From Struthio camelus (taxonomy: Eukaryota; Chordata; Aves; Struthioniformes; Struthionidae), in NCBI RefSeq assembly GCF_040807025.1, contig NC_090947.1, forward strand, positions 7,006,001 through 7,070,000: DNA of 64,000 nt. Direction: 5' to 3'. The notes below the pieces were generated by a model, which was given only the letters and a program-made list of their open reading frames with translations, was not told where the DNA came from and made no database searches. Positions 25,701-35,159 of the stretch are shown here, one piece after another. A program made the position numbers and the translations under genes. Position 1 is the first letter of the stretch; each line of letters starts with the position of its first letter.

Positions 25701-26340
25701 AGAGGCGAGTATGGCAGGCCTGGATTCAGGGATGCTGAATCTTTTCTCAGGGATGCTGGCAGGGGTTCCAGATCGTCTTAATCATTATGGGAGCAGGTGC
25801 CCTAGTGCTGTGGCACCACAGAAAAGAGAGCATTTCCCCCCTCCTGTACTGTGCCTGTTCAATTGTAGCTCTGTTATTAGCTTAAAAGTGTGTGAAGCCA
25901 GCTTACACAGACAGCTGGTGTCTAGCACTATAGTATTCTTTATCTGAAGAGCCCTGCAAACATTGTAAAGAATGATAGTCACTTGTTATTTGATAGCAGA
26001 TCATGCTGCACGTAGCTAATCAGTTAAGACTCAACTGAAATCCCCCCCCCTTCTCTTTTTCAAACCCCACTCCTACCCTTCTGATTCCTTTCAGTCTGGG
26101 CTGTGGGAACTTCGAGTTTTTCCACTAAAAGATGAAGAGGTAGAAGCTTTACTGTGCCAAGATCAAATAACGAATCAGACTGAAATGTCAAGTGCAGCTT
26201 TCCCCAGCGACTCTCTCTGTACTTCATGTACACCCACTGGTTTGCCAGACAATGGCCATCTACCAAAAAAATCTACAGAAGAGCCAGAAGACTGCGAAAA
26301 TGTTTGCCTGGGACTCAACAATGCAAGAAAACAAAGGTGA
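8760..26340 (+). CDS. KANSL1L: KANSL1L, 3' half (KAT8 regulatory NSL complex subunit 1-like), partial
   Basis: Nine exons chain in phase: 8760-8919, 12488-12598, 13762-13899, 16378-16502, 17511-17635, 18283-18337, 24085-24197, 25276-25456 and 26095-26340. They give 417 residues plus a TGA stop at 26338-26340. The protein matches what I recall of the C-terminal part of human KANSL1L, from the TLPS segment to the short basic end (NARKQR here, VKKNR in human). The diagnostic region is the PEHE domain ([15 protein letters not shown], then SWRVV, then [12 protein letters not shown] and RARWSLWEQ). In the paralogue KANSL1 this domain contacts the acetyltransferase KAT8/MOF in the nuclear NSL complex; a similar role for KANSL1L is inference. 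The N-terminal half, including the start codon, lies left of the window. The gene converges on RPE. One intron appears to use a GC donor (24198). High confidence in identity, good in exon borders. Confidence 0.93.
8920..12487 (+). other. KANSL1L: KANSL1L intron containing CR1
   Basis: 3.57-kb intron with GT and AG ends. The CR1 fragment fills about 9400-10450. Several unrelated open frames of 77-114 codons at 10685-11287 show no recognisable protein. Nothing else stands out. Confidence 0.7.
9400..10450 (-). mobile_element. CR1 LINE, 5'-truncated, antisense in KANSL1L intron
   Basis: Read on the minus strand, the block ends near 9400 in two copies of ATTCTGTG, the CR1 3' terminus. Just before that is the complement of the well-known CR1 tail (cacctggtccaaccccc and tgctcaagcagggtc on the + strand). 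At 10069-10266 (minus) an open frame contains [20 protein letters not shown] and LGRDKP, then [11 protein letters not shown], which is the C-terminal end of the CR1 reverse transcriptase. The segment between is CR1 sequence with small indels, including a G run at 9589-9598. Most of the ORF is missing, so it cannot move on its own. The 5' breakpoint near 10450 is approximate. Confidence 0.92.
12488..12598 (+). CDS. KANSL1L: KANSL1L exon
   Basis: 111 nt, completing the split Asp codon and ending one base into the next. Acceptor follows a long T-rich tract (tttttag); donor GTATGT. It encodes [20 protein letters not shown] and on, matching human DVPLHFHFETLLKK. Confidence 0.88.
13762..13899 (+). 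CDS. KANSL1L: KANSL1L exon
   Basis: 138 nt, acceptor ttgtag, donor GTAAGA. It ends with [13 protein letters not shown], which matches human [13 protein letters not shown]; the basic KKRH stretch resembles a nuclear-localisation patch. The first part ([15 protein letters not shown]) is less conserved. Confidence 0.9.
16378..16502 (+). CDS. KANSL1L: KANSL1L exon, Ser/Thr-rich linker before PEHE
   Basis: 125 nt, acceptor gtgacag, donor GTAAAC. It encodes [20 protein letters not shown] and a Ser/Thr-rich stretch ending STSSQ. It corresponds to human ERTKLEESDFQHTESGSHS. Ends in phase 0. Confidence 0.87.
17511..17635 (+). CDS. KANSL1L: KANSL1L exon, start of PEHE domain
   Basis: 125 nt. It encodes [12 protein letters not shown] followed by [20 protein letters not shown] and LQYKEILTP, nearly identical to human KANSL1L and KANSL1. 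This is the most conserved block of the family. Donor is GTTTGT after CCAAG, weaker than the others, but phase 2 joins correctly to SWRVV in the next exon. Confidence 0.95.
18283..18337 (+). CDS. KANSL1L: KANSL1L exon, middle of PEHE domain
   Basis: 55 nt, acceptor atttctag, donor GTAGGC. It completes the Ser codon and encodes [19 protein letters not shown]. Human has SWRMVVLQPL then an acidic stretch. Confidence 0.9.
19931..19960. repeat. GA microsatellite
   Basis: gagaga repeat with one interruption, in a KANSL1L intron. Confidence 0.9.
22750..22779. repeat. Poly(A) tract
   Basis: About 30 A in the large KANSL1L intron. No recognisable retrocopy upstream. Confidence 0.9.
24085..24197 (+). 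CDS. KANSL1L: KANSL1L exon, end of PEHE domain, GC donor
   Basis: 113 nt, acceptor ttacag. It encodes [20 protein letters not shown] and [16 protein letters not shown], then AG of a split Arg codon. The frame continues correctly into SYSKN of the next exon only if the intron starts with GC at 24198-24199. The nearby GT (24201) would put the next exon into a frame that stops after six codons. Confidence 0.88.
24198..25275 (+). other. KANSL1L: Probable GC-AG intron of KANSL1L
   Basis: Bounded by AG|GCAGGT on the left and gctag on the right. Only the GC donor keeps the reading frame from RRNS into SYSKN, which is the order in human KANSL1L. GC donors occur in about one percent of vertebrate introns. 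Confidence 0.75.
25276..25456 (+). CDS. KANSL1L: KANSL1L exon, C-terminal tail
   Basis: 181 nt, acceptor gctag, donor GTAGGT. It encodes [20 protein letters not shown] and on to SQEAK. Human has AYSKNVEGQ and SQHCAAA; here [12 protein letters not shown] and LCRESQEAK correspond. It is less conserved than the PEHE exons and probably disordered. Confidence 0.85.
26095..26340 (+). CDS. KANSL1L: KANSL1L last coding exon
   Basis: 246 nt including TGA at 26338-26340. It encodes [20 protein letters not shown], then CQDQ, and ends [10 protein letters not shown]-stop. Human ends GLGLTNVKKNR-stop, so reading through to this TGA gives the conserved ending. A potential GT donor lies at 26337-26338, inside the last Arg and stop codons. 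If used, it would join to an acceptor at 26491-26494 and add about 34 residues ending at a TAA (26595-26597). I prefer the first version because its length matches human. Confidence 0.8.
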   Translation, partial: SGLWELRVFPLKDEEVEALLCQDQITNQTEMSSAAFPSDSLCTSCTPTGLPDNGHLPKKSTEEPEDCENVCLGLNNARKQR

Positions 26341-27380
26341 CAGGGAATAATGGTGGTTCATTAAGAAAGCCAATTAAGGTGGAGAAAAGTGTAAGGTAAA
26401 AAAAATCTCTCTTGTTCACACAACGTATGACAGCACAATTCAAACCCTTTATGTTAGCCGCACATAATATATTTTCTTTCTTGCTTTGTAACAGGCAATC
26501 CCAAAGACAACACCACCTTCTTCTTGAACCCCAAGAGAAAGTAATTATTTCAAGCTGGAAGTCTAATATTCCCAGTGGTGGGAGTGGGCGCACATAAATT
26601 GCTGGCACCATTCACTGCTTTCTGTTGTCATATTGCCACATTCGTTAATAATCATCCTTTTTTTTTTTTTTGCTTGTTTTCAATGCCTTCTGGTTCTAGT
26701 GGATTCTGGTACAGCAGGATATGCTGGCTACCTTAAAAAAACAACTTCAACTGAACACAGAAAAACTACTTGAAAAGACAGATAGCAAGAGGGGACAATT
26801 TCTGATTATTTTCTTGTGTGGCATGAACTTGTGGAAAAAAAAAAAATCTGCCTCTCTTTCTTTAAATGCATGGGTGTAACCAAGCCATGCATAAGCTGGG
26901 GCTAGGTTAAGACCCATCAGTTTGAAAGCAGGTGTTCTTGAAGCCATGAATCTAGCTTAACGTGTTAACTCAGCTCTCTGTAGTGTCAGGGCGTGTTCCA
27001 TATAGATGCCCTCAAGCAATAAGATAGAAATAGGCCACCGTATTTCACTAGTTGATGTATCTGCTACTCCAGAAGTAGTGTTTCCTGTTCGTCATGTGGC
27101 TATAGGGAAACAGAAGGAAAGAGGGGTCAAGTCAAATCAGTGATGCAACGCTTCTTGAATATTGTTTTGGGTCATCTTACTTCCTTAGACCTTCAGTAGC
27201 AAATGAGACTCATAACAGTTTGCTTTAATATGTTAAAGCCAGTTAAAGACACAAAGTCTTGTTCAAATTTCTGTGCAGTGCCTTGTTAGAGTCTCCTAAG
27301 TATGCCAACATTTGGTGACTAGCTGAGAAGGAAAAGATTATTGATGTCTAGCAAACCAATAAAGAAAAAGCCCCAAAGCT
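26341..27380 (+). other. KANSL1L: KANSL1L 3' UTR (inferred)
   Basis: Follows the TGA stop. The first clear AATAAA in sense orientation is at 27358-27363, about 1.0 kb downstream, followed by a gt-rich patch. The true end of the transcript cannot be seen. A T-rich run at 26661-26671 and an A run at 26837-26847 are the only simple repeats. Confidence 0.5.
27358..27363 (+). terminator. KANSL1L: Candidate KANSL1L poly(A) signal AATAAA
   Basis: Canonical hexamer about 1 kb after the stop codon, on the same strand. Further hexamers occur downstream (about 29814), so this may be one of several sites. Confidence 0.45.
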
Positions 27381-28084
27381 TTCCATTGTGATTCCAGATA
27401 GACTTTTAATTTCCCAGCCAGTTCACAGTGAGGAAGCAAAAGCAAGTTGTTTAAACTTGCATCTAAATAGCATAGTTTGGAATGTCTCTGAAATCTCAAG
27501 AGATACTAACAAAGATTAAGCATTGAATGTAAGTACAATGAGTCAATGGGAAGTTTTTCTGTGGAGGACAGTTGAAGGCAATTTTATAGGAGTCTCTGTT
27601 TTTGTGCAAAATTTTCTTCCACTTGAAATATCTGGAACTGAATGGCACGGGACAGATGACCCAGTTTTAGTGTCAATTTTTTTTTTCCCCTCTTTTTTTT
27701 TTTTGTCAAAATGACAGGAAATATACACTGGACATCTGAAAACAGTTCAGTAAAGTTTCAACACTACAACCTATTGCTACATTGTAGTTTATTGCACATT
27801 CTAATTATTTTTTTAAACACTTTTTTTAACACTGGTTTGTCTTAAACTTGAATCTTGCCTCAATGTCTGATACAATAATCTTTGATGCAAGGTTTTTTTT
27901 TTTTTTAATTAAAAGTTATTTCTATATATGGTGTATATAGTCTGAATTTGATGGCCTTTTGAAAGATGTGAAGAAACTGCGGTAATACTTCCTCTTGGCA
28001 CAGAGACCTGCTTGGCCTGAGAATGGCTTTGCAAACATGCTAAAGGGGCAGTGGCGCTAAGCTTTGCTGTCATACCAACGTTGC

Positions 28085-28107
28085 ATTGGTGCATCCTATG
28101 CACCAAT
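28085..28107. repeat. Perfect short inverted repeat
   Basis: ATTGGTGCAT and its exact reverse complement, separated by CCT. A further GGTGCATAGT follows at once. It could fold as a stem-loop in either strand's transcript. No function can be assigned. Confidence 0.7.
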
Positions 28108-31100
28108 AGGTGCATAGTGGGCTGCGAGGCTAAGGTCCGTTCCCCCCTCCGCTCCCACCCCAGCCTCTGAGCACAGGGGTGATTTTTTTCCATTTCTCTC
28201 TTCCCGCATGTGTGTCTGCTGCTGGAAAATGGTTTCTGAAAGCTGAATGCCTCAAATGCTTTGCAGGTCTTCCATACCTTTATCCATTCATTAGGAAGTC
28301 TGATCCAACCAGCTCTCGCACAGCTTTGTTGTAAGGTCAGGGCTTTCTGCTCTGTCTGATCCCTGGGGCAGTGTGAGACGTTTCTGCAATTTAGAGCTGG
28401 GACAAAGTAAACCAGCCAGCTGGATGCCTTAGCTGTTTTTCCTGAAGGGGTAGTCAGGAAATGGAAACGCAATCCAGTACTTTATAGTAAGAGGAGAGTG
28501 TTTCTCTAGATTGGGAAAAAGAAAAAAAAAAAAGTTAAAATGAGGCAAGAAAAAAAAATTGAGAAAGGAGAAGGCTTAACCAAGTTTGGTCAGCATAGTG
28601 AACTGGAAAGCAGTTCCTGCAGTGCTGCTCGGTTCCCAGCTGTGCTAGCCTGTAGAATCAGTGGGTTGCTTGCGGGTCACTCTCCAGCATGCTGGGTTAA
28701 AGCAGCTGCTTGTTACCTTGCCAGCTGCAGGGTCACTACAAGTGGTTATTGATCTGAGCAAGGGTAAGCACGTGTGCTTTGTCCCTGCTTCAGATGCTTT
28801 TGCTTAGCCAGTGTGGCAAACAGTGCCTCACAACACAGCAATTAAAAAGTTTGGTGAAGAAAGACGGGGCAGCTGGGAGACTGGGGGCTGGGGGGGGGGG
28901 GGGGCAACTCTGTAAACTAGACAAATTATGAAAATGTTTATTTGGTCATCCCCCACCCCCTCCACTGTTAGAAATCTTTTCTCTAACATCTGCCTCTCAG
29001 CTGGCTAGACCTGCAACAGCAAACTCTGACTGCCTTCACAGAAAGAGCTGCCTGCGCAATTGCCAAACTAGAGACCTCTACGCCAGAGCATTGCTGCTGC
29101 CCGAAGCCTCCGCCTAGGAGCTGCTCTCAAAAATGTTACTGGTGTGCAAGTTGCTACGATCAGGTGAGGTGTGGTTTCCTCACGTGTAGGTGAGGAGGGG
29201 AAAAGGCTCAGGGGTGACAAAGAACGGGCTGCACTTACCTTTCTCCTGGTAACTGCCTACCTCCCGCAGCCCTTCATCTAGCAGAGGCAGGACATGGGGG
29301 ACGCTGTGTGCATGCGTGCTAGGTAATGCAGTCAGTTGAGGTGCTTTCCGGAAAGCCCTTGGCTGTGCTACTCACCCACAGCACAGCTAATGGTGCGCAG
29401 CCTTCTTGCGGCAGTCCTTGCTCCAGCCACTGTGAGGTACAGTATTTTTCTGTAGCACCGTTTCACTACTGGGCCAAATTTAGAAAACTTACTTAACAGA
29501 ACTTGTTCAGAGGACCATCTGCTTCCTTTCGTCTTCTTTCCATGTGCTGCACACATCTGCAATTGGTAATGGTACTTTAGTATGCAGCCTGCAGCCCGTC
29601 TCTGTTAAGAGCTGGGCTCCCACCTCCAGTCAGTTTGCTGTTGTGCATGAATCTTAGCGTCATGGGAAAGCTGGTAGCAGGACCAGGCTCAGAGCTCAGA
29701 GCCAGACTCAGAGGCCATAAAACGTACAAGAAACTCCTGCTTGTTTTTCCTTTTCAAAATTTTAAACAACAAAAAAAAAAGCCTGTTTGTTTGTCTTTTA
29801 GTGGCTAAGCTATAATAAAAACAGCTGTTAGTGCTGCTTGTAATGTTGTGGCCAAAGGTATTGCAAAGGCTGGCTGTGACATACCAATTTAAGCATTATG
29901 CAGCAAGCCCCCCCCAAGCACACGAAACTTGGGTGCTGCAGCCTTACAGAGAACGCTACTTCCCATGTGCTTGGTTTACCATTTTCAACCAGGAAATTTT
30001 TAAGGCTGCTTACGTTCTGCTCCCTGCTGCTATGAGGGTTTAAACACTTGCTTCCTCTCTACATGCAGGACCTTAATGAAATTTAAGTACAAATACAGGA
30101 TTCTAAGGCCTATCAAAGCTAAGCTCTGCGTGCGTCTACTGCAGTCTTTGTCTACTGCTCAGGTACGTGCTGTATACCACCACGTGGAGCACAGTGCATC
30201 CAGCTGCAGCCTTACTCATATATGAGTTACTTTTACCCTCTTTTTCCAGGGCAGCGCGTGCCATTGCACTGTCAGACTGCCCTGGGCCTGTGTAGTCCAC
30301 GTGACTTCACTGACACCGCATCACCGTAGTCTGGTCGCTCCACTGTTGCTGAAACTTTACTTCTAGGACTGTATTTACTTCTAGCTAGTATTTTGACATC
30401 TCAGCGCTCTGGGGTTTAGCTTGGTCCTGCGGGTGCTGTGCAAGCAGCTCAATTTGTTGTCATGTTAGTGATCAGCTCAAGTCCTGCAGCTGTGACGTTT
30501 CCTCTGTGGGGTTACATTACCTGAAGTAATATATTGACTCTGTTTAAGTCTGTCCTACACTCAGTAATGTATCAAGGCAAGAAACTGGACAATTTTTAAG
30601 AGGGAGCAGAACAAATATCATTACTTCCAGGTATGCTTCATCTCTAGGGTCACTAACAGCAGCTTTACCTTCAACCTCAGGTATAACGATAAAAGGGACT
30701 CAGCGCTAGTAGACAACTGTTTAGACCCAACTGGATGGGATTCAGAGGGAAGAAGCAAGTGGGTAATTTTCTCCTGTATGTAACTTCTGTTGACTCCTAG
30801 ATTAGGAGCGTTGTGCGAGACAGACGTGCCAACTACCCGATTTAAAACAATGGCAAAGACGTGAGTAAACCCTTTGAAAGAAAACATACTCTATGGTTCT
30901 TTGCTCAGAACAAAGCATAGCACATGCAAGTAACTGGCACTATTTTTTTCCCCCCACATTAATTAAAAAGACAACAGAAATGGCTTGATTAGCCTTTCAA
31001 ATTAGCTTGAGGTCAACTGCAGGAGGCATGAATACTGCAACTGCTATCCTAACTGCTTTCAGCCTCCAAGTTACGAACTACCTTTTCCATAGCTGTATTT

Positions 31101-31618
31101 TTGAGTGCTTAGCCTGCATTTTAAATATAAGAGACTAGACTGGTGTTAGACGCACAATACGTTAGACTCTAAGCAGTTTGTTCCAGAACCAAGAATAGCT
31201 ACTTTAACACAAAGCCCTTTGAACTGTTACCTTTCTTAGCCAAGGTTTTTTTTTTTTCCCCACATGCATCGTCCGAAAGATGCCTTCAATGGGGTAGGTC
31301 CAGATGACTTTGCTTTTGCTAGTTCTCAAATGGAAATAGGAAACAAAGGAAAGGGGAAATAGGAAGCAAAGACATTTGTTCACCTAAACCACAATTAGCC
31401 ACACAGGAAAAAAAGAAGTAGTTTAGCTGTTTCAGAGCGGCTTCTCTAGATTGTCTGAACTAGTCCTACTCTTTTCTACTTAAAGATGGCTGTGCCCCAC
31501 GCTGTACTGCAGCTGTCTCCTTCCACAGTACGGAGCACTTAGCATTCCTGCTTTGTTTTACCGCAGATGGAGCCTAATAGCTGTCACATAGCCAGCGCTC
31601 TGGTCAGCCTGTTAGAAA

Positions 31619-31648
31619 CACCACCACCACCACCACCACCCCCCCCAC
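31619..31648. repeat. CCA repeat running into C tract
   Basis: accaccaccaccacc followed by a C run, in the KANSL1L-RPE interval. Confidence 0.9.
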
Positions 31649-32560
31649 CTCTGCGCAGTGCCTGGGCCTGGGTAGGAGGGGGTTGCATCCACTCCAGTAC
31701 TGCCTCAGCATTTGGTGGGTGCCATACGCTGCTTTGCTGTAGCAACAACAGGTCTGTTTTGGGCCTTACTGAAATGGACTGGAAACTGATTGTTTAGCTT
31801 TCTGGCCTGTTGCCACCGAGCAGCAGATCATTCGCAACCCTTCTATAATTACAACTTACACAAAAAAAAAAGATACCAAGCAGAATACTACAAAATATTA
31901 AAGGAGCCAGCAATACTAACTAGGGCCACAGGAAGCAGGTCTAAAATAACCTACTGAGGTCATCTTCTGGTAGGTTTTAAATCTTCCCCTTGAACTTGCC
32001 TGAATAGGACATGCTAGAAAGTTATGGCAAACAAATGGAAGTTACGAGAACCTAAAATAAAACAGCTTTACAGTTGAAAAACCATCTCCACGCAGGGACA
32101 TAATGTATTTCAACCTGCACACACTGAAATCACTTGAGTAGGCAGCATTGCACTCTGCCACTCTCTGGAGCACTTAGTCCGTGATCAAATACTGAGTAAA
32201 GAGGCTGTGGGCTAAGATCAAGCATGGCAACTCTCTGTAGGTTTTCAAAGCAACGTTCTTCTGTGGAATCCCATCGCTTCCAGGATTTCCGTCAGAGCTG
32301 TCTCAGCTAGTTAGTTGTAGAGTAAATGAGAAATTACTACCCAGTCTGTGACCTGGTTGAAGGTATTTAAGTTGAGCTGTGAGACTTAAGAGTAGGTCAA
32401 GTACTAAAGAGCCTATGGTCTATGCAGTAAAAACAAAACAAATATTTCGGTCATACATGGGGCTTTTTAGTCCTATCGAGCTGCACTTCTCCTAAACCCA
32501 CTACCAAAACCACGCATTTTGACAGTGAGTTAGAAGCGACTTACCACACCAAGAGAAGTG

Positions 32561-32566
32561 TTTAAT
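32561..32566 (-). terminator. RPE: Candidate RPE poly(A) signal ATTAAA
   Basis: ATTAAA on the minus strand 409-414 nt past the stop, followed by a GT-rich patch. It is the first common hexamer variant I found downstream. Human RPE messages use several ends, so longer forms are likely. Confidence 0.35.
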
Positions 32567-32974
32567 TCAACCATTGGAAAAGTTTGGTAGGAATGCACAG
32601 ATCAAATGACAAAACACAGACAGCAGAAGGCAGGTTCATTAGAGTCTTCCACAAGAGCACGTGTTGTGATGCCACACTCATCTAGCAAGCGAAAACTGAC
32701 TGAATTTTAGTTCGCTCCAGTCAGCGTTACACGTTGTACTGCAAAATTAGCCTCCACAGAAGCAAGAGACAGGTTCAAACCATTGCATTTCCAACCCTGA
32801 AAAACAGCCAGAATGTTTTTCACTGCTGCTTGCTTCATTGCGGCAAAGGAATGATTCTTCTGTTCAGCAGCAGCAAGTTTCCATAATTAACGTTCATCCA
32901 GCCCTCCCTTACGCATGAGAAACAAGGGTTCTCCTGCACGCACAGAGCCTTCTTGAACACTGCTCGAGTAGGTC

Positions 32975-33097
32975 TCATCGATCCAGACACCGCTTCTGAG
33001 CAGCTTCTGAACACACATTCCTTAGAAGATTGATCACAGATCTTGGATCTGCACTCTTCATAATAGCACTGCCAGATACAATCATATTTGCACCTGC
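32975..33097 (-). CDS. RPE: RPE exon 6, stop
   Basis: 123 nt including TGA (32977-32975), acceptor tcttccag. It encodes [20 protein letters not shown] and on to CLDR-stop. The last barrel phosphate site VSGSAI is intact. Confidence 0.96.
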   Translation of the reverse strand, partial: AGANMIVSGSAIMKSADPRSVINLLRNVCSEAAQKRCLDR

Positions 33098-33394
33098 CTG
33101 GAAGACATTAAACAACCCACTCAGTAACAGGGACCAGATCCGTTTCTGAAGTTTCTTGCTGTAAAGGGAAGTTGTGAACTCCAGACTGGAGAGCAAACTA
33201 GCACAGCTTTCAGGATGTAGGTATCACGCCTCTAACTAACTACATCAGCCAATCAATTTTGGAAAAGGCTAATCTTCCCCAAACAGGCTTTCTTGAATTA
33301 CTTCATTGTTGCTCCCGTTTAATGCATGAATTAGAACCCGGGCCTACAAGAAACAAGCAACTTCTCTAGCTTAGGGGAGGGTTCAGTAGCCACT

Positions 33395-33435
<41 letters not shown>

Positions 33436-35159
33436 GGGTCACAAGACTATACCTGAAGTGGCTTTTGATAATAAATCTGCTTTACTGCTCCCACTAAAAA
33501 CAAGCTGCAAGACCTCTTACTTTCTGAGAGAAGACTGAGTGAGTCTTCCAACACACTGTTTGAGACTGCTGTTCTGTTTCAGCCTCTTACCTCTGCACAT
33601 TTATGGATGGTGTCAGGCCCCACTCCACCATCCACTTCGATATCAAGTGAGGGAAACTGCGTCCTCAGCCACTGAACCTACAAAACAGTACAATAAGCTT
33701 AGCGTTAAGATCTTGTACTGAGTTGCTACAGCAACATGTAGCGTCTTCCATCGAGGTGAGGTTTTCTTTTCTCCTTCTCCCCCCACTTCACCACTACACT
33801 GCATACCGTTCCTTAGCTTTAAGTTCAATAAACAAGAACAGGGAACCTGAGTTTACCTTTGGCATCATATCTTCCATAAATTTCTGCCCTCCAAACCCAG
33901 GTTCTACGGTCATCACCAAAGCCATATCTATCTGATTGGCCCAGGGTGCCAAGTGTTCAACTGTAGTTCCAGGTTTGATAGCCAGTCCAACCTACAGAAG
34001 GGGAAAGACAAATCCAAGCGTACCTTCAGGATAACACAAACAGAGCTAGACTGGCTTCAACTGGCTGCAAACTGCTAAGAACTGAACTGGGAAATTGTAG
34101 GTGCAACTGCAGTAAGGCCAGACTGCTTTAAAGAAAGAAGGTTTTTGTTTGTTTGTTTGTTTTTTTAACTGTAAGTAAAGACTGTGGGCAAAGAGCGTTG
34201 GGGCTGCAGGTGCCAATCTGTAAACCGCAGGAACTGCAACAATTCTTTTTTTCGTTACCAGAAACGGGGCAGTTAGTTAGTTAGTTAAGGTAAATGCAGC
34301 ATGCTACTCCATCCCCACACTCCCCTCACCTTCATCCCATTCTCCCGAATGTCTTTTATCAACGCGCCTGGATTGTCTGTAGCTTCTAGATGAAAGGTGT
34401 ACTGGTTTGCGCCTGCGACCGCCATCGGTTTCACCCACTGCTCCGGCCTGGCCACCATCATATGCATATCTGGAAGAAGGGAGCGGAGCAGAAGATAGCG
34501 AGCAAGCGAGGTAACGCTGGGGAGCTGCAGCACAAACCTGCAGCAAGTCTCTACGCGCGATGCCCCACCACCTCCCCTACGGCTGGTGCCGGCCAGGCGG
34601 CGAGCACGCAGCGCCTGGCGCCCCTCGGTAACGCTGCAAGGGCAGCAGCCGCGCCAGCCGCTCGTGCAGGTCAGAGAGGAGGGTCCGCCCCGGCAGGACG
34701 GCGGCGGGCCCTGCTCGGGGCGGGCCGTGGCCGCCGCCCCCCCCCGCCCCCGGCCCGCCCCCGGCCTTACCGAAGAAGGGCTCCTGGCCCAGCTGCTTGC
34801 GCAGGCTCTCCACGACGGGGTGGCCGAAGGTGATGTTCGGGACGAAGTGTCTTTCGGGCCGAGAGAGAAACCCGCCCCCGCACAGGCGGTCAGACGGGAC
34901 CCGCCGGGCCGGGCCGGAGGGGCCGCTCGCTCCCTCGCTCCGGCCCGGCCCGGCCCCGGGGGCCCAGCGGCGCCTCCCCCCGGCCCGCCCCGCCCGCCCG
35001 CCGCAGCCGCCGCCCGCCCCGGTGCCGCGGCCGTTACCCGTCCATTACATCCAGGTGGAGGTAGTCGGCCCCGCAGTCCAGCATGCGGCCGCACTCGGCG
35101 CCCAGCGCCGCCAGGTCGCTGTTGAGGATGGACGGACCGATCCGGCACCCCGACGCCAT
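32975..35159 (-). CDS. RPE: RPE, ribulose-phosphate 3-epimerase, complete
   Basis: Six exons in phase: 35159-35038, 34850-34771, 34469-34330, 33991-33857, 33677-33591 and 33097-32975. They total 687 nt, giving 228 residues, the same length as human RPE. The enzyme interconverts D-ribulose 5-phosphate and D-xylulose 5-phosphate in the cytosolic pentose-phosphate pathway. It is a TIM barrel whose metal ligands His35, Asp37, His70 and Asp175 are all present by count (HLDVMDGHF, DMHMMV, EVDGGVG), with Asp37 and Asp175 as the acid/base pair. The phosphate-site motifs EPGFGGQKF and VSGSAI are intact. The start ATG has a G at -3 and a G at +4. It lies in a CpG island, as expected for a housekeeping gene. 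It is tandem with and downstream of UNC80, and convergent with KANSL1L. Nothing suggests a pseudogene: all introns are present and no frame is broken. Confidence 0.97.
33098..33590 (-). other. RPE: RPE intron 5 with A/G homopolymer junction
   Basis: 493-nt intron. On the + strand it contains a run of about 28 A directly followed by about 10 G (33400-33437). Otherwise no feature. Confidence 0.7.
33400..33437. repeat. A-run joined to G-run
   Basis: About 28 A followed at once by about 10 G, in RPE intron 5. Confidence 0.95.
33591..33677 (-). CDS. RPE: RPE exon 5
   Basis: 87 nt, phase 0 at both ends, acceptor tttgtag, donor GTAAGA. It encodes [20 protein letters not shown] and PDTIHKCAE. Asp175 (in EVDGG) is the second catalytic acid/base residue. 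Confidence 0.96.
33857..33991 (-). CDS. RPE: RPE exon 4
   Basis: 135 nt, phase 0 at both ends, acceptor ttctgtag, donor GTAAAC. It encodes [20 protein letters not shown] and on to [16 protein letters not shown], including the phosphate-gripping glycine-rich loop. Confidence 0.96.
34330..34469 (-). CDS. RPE: RPE exon 3
   Basis: 140 nt, acceptor ttcttccag, donor GTGAGG. It encodes [20 protein letters not shown] and on to [10 protein letters not shown], including metal ligand His70. Confidence 0.96.
34771..34850 (-). CDS. RPE: RPE exon 2
   Basis: 80 nt, donor GTAAGG. It encodes [20 protein letters not shown] and GQEPFF. The acceptor (..CGGCCCGAAAG|A) is poor in pyrimidines next to the AG, but a CT-rich tract lies just upstream and the phase is right. 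Confidence 0.93.
35038..35159 (-). CDS. RPE: RPE exon 1
   Basis: 122 nt of coding sequence from ATG to GAC-GG, donor GTAACG. It encodes [20 protein letters not shown] and on to YLHLDVMDG, with metal ligands His35 and Asp37. Very GC-rich. Confidence 0.95.

Larger units (their letters stand above)
27381..32560. other. Convergent interval between KANSL1L and RPE
   Basis: About 5 kb with 3' ends of both neighbours and no recognisable gene. The longest open frame is 187 codons on the minus strand (27909-28472), with no recognisable protein motif. Visible elements are a 10-bp perfect hairpin at 28085-28107, a G run at 28892-28903, a C run at 29909-29915 and a CCA repeat at 31619-31648. Confidence 0.6.

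Noticed and set aside
27909-28472. 187-codon minus-strand open frame
   Set aside because: Longest frame of the KANSL1L-RPE interval, but no family features and no promoter; likely chance.
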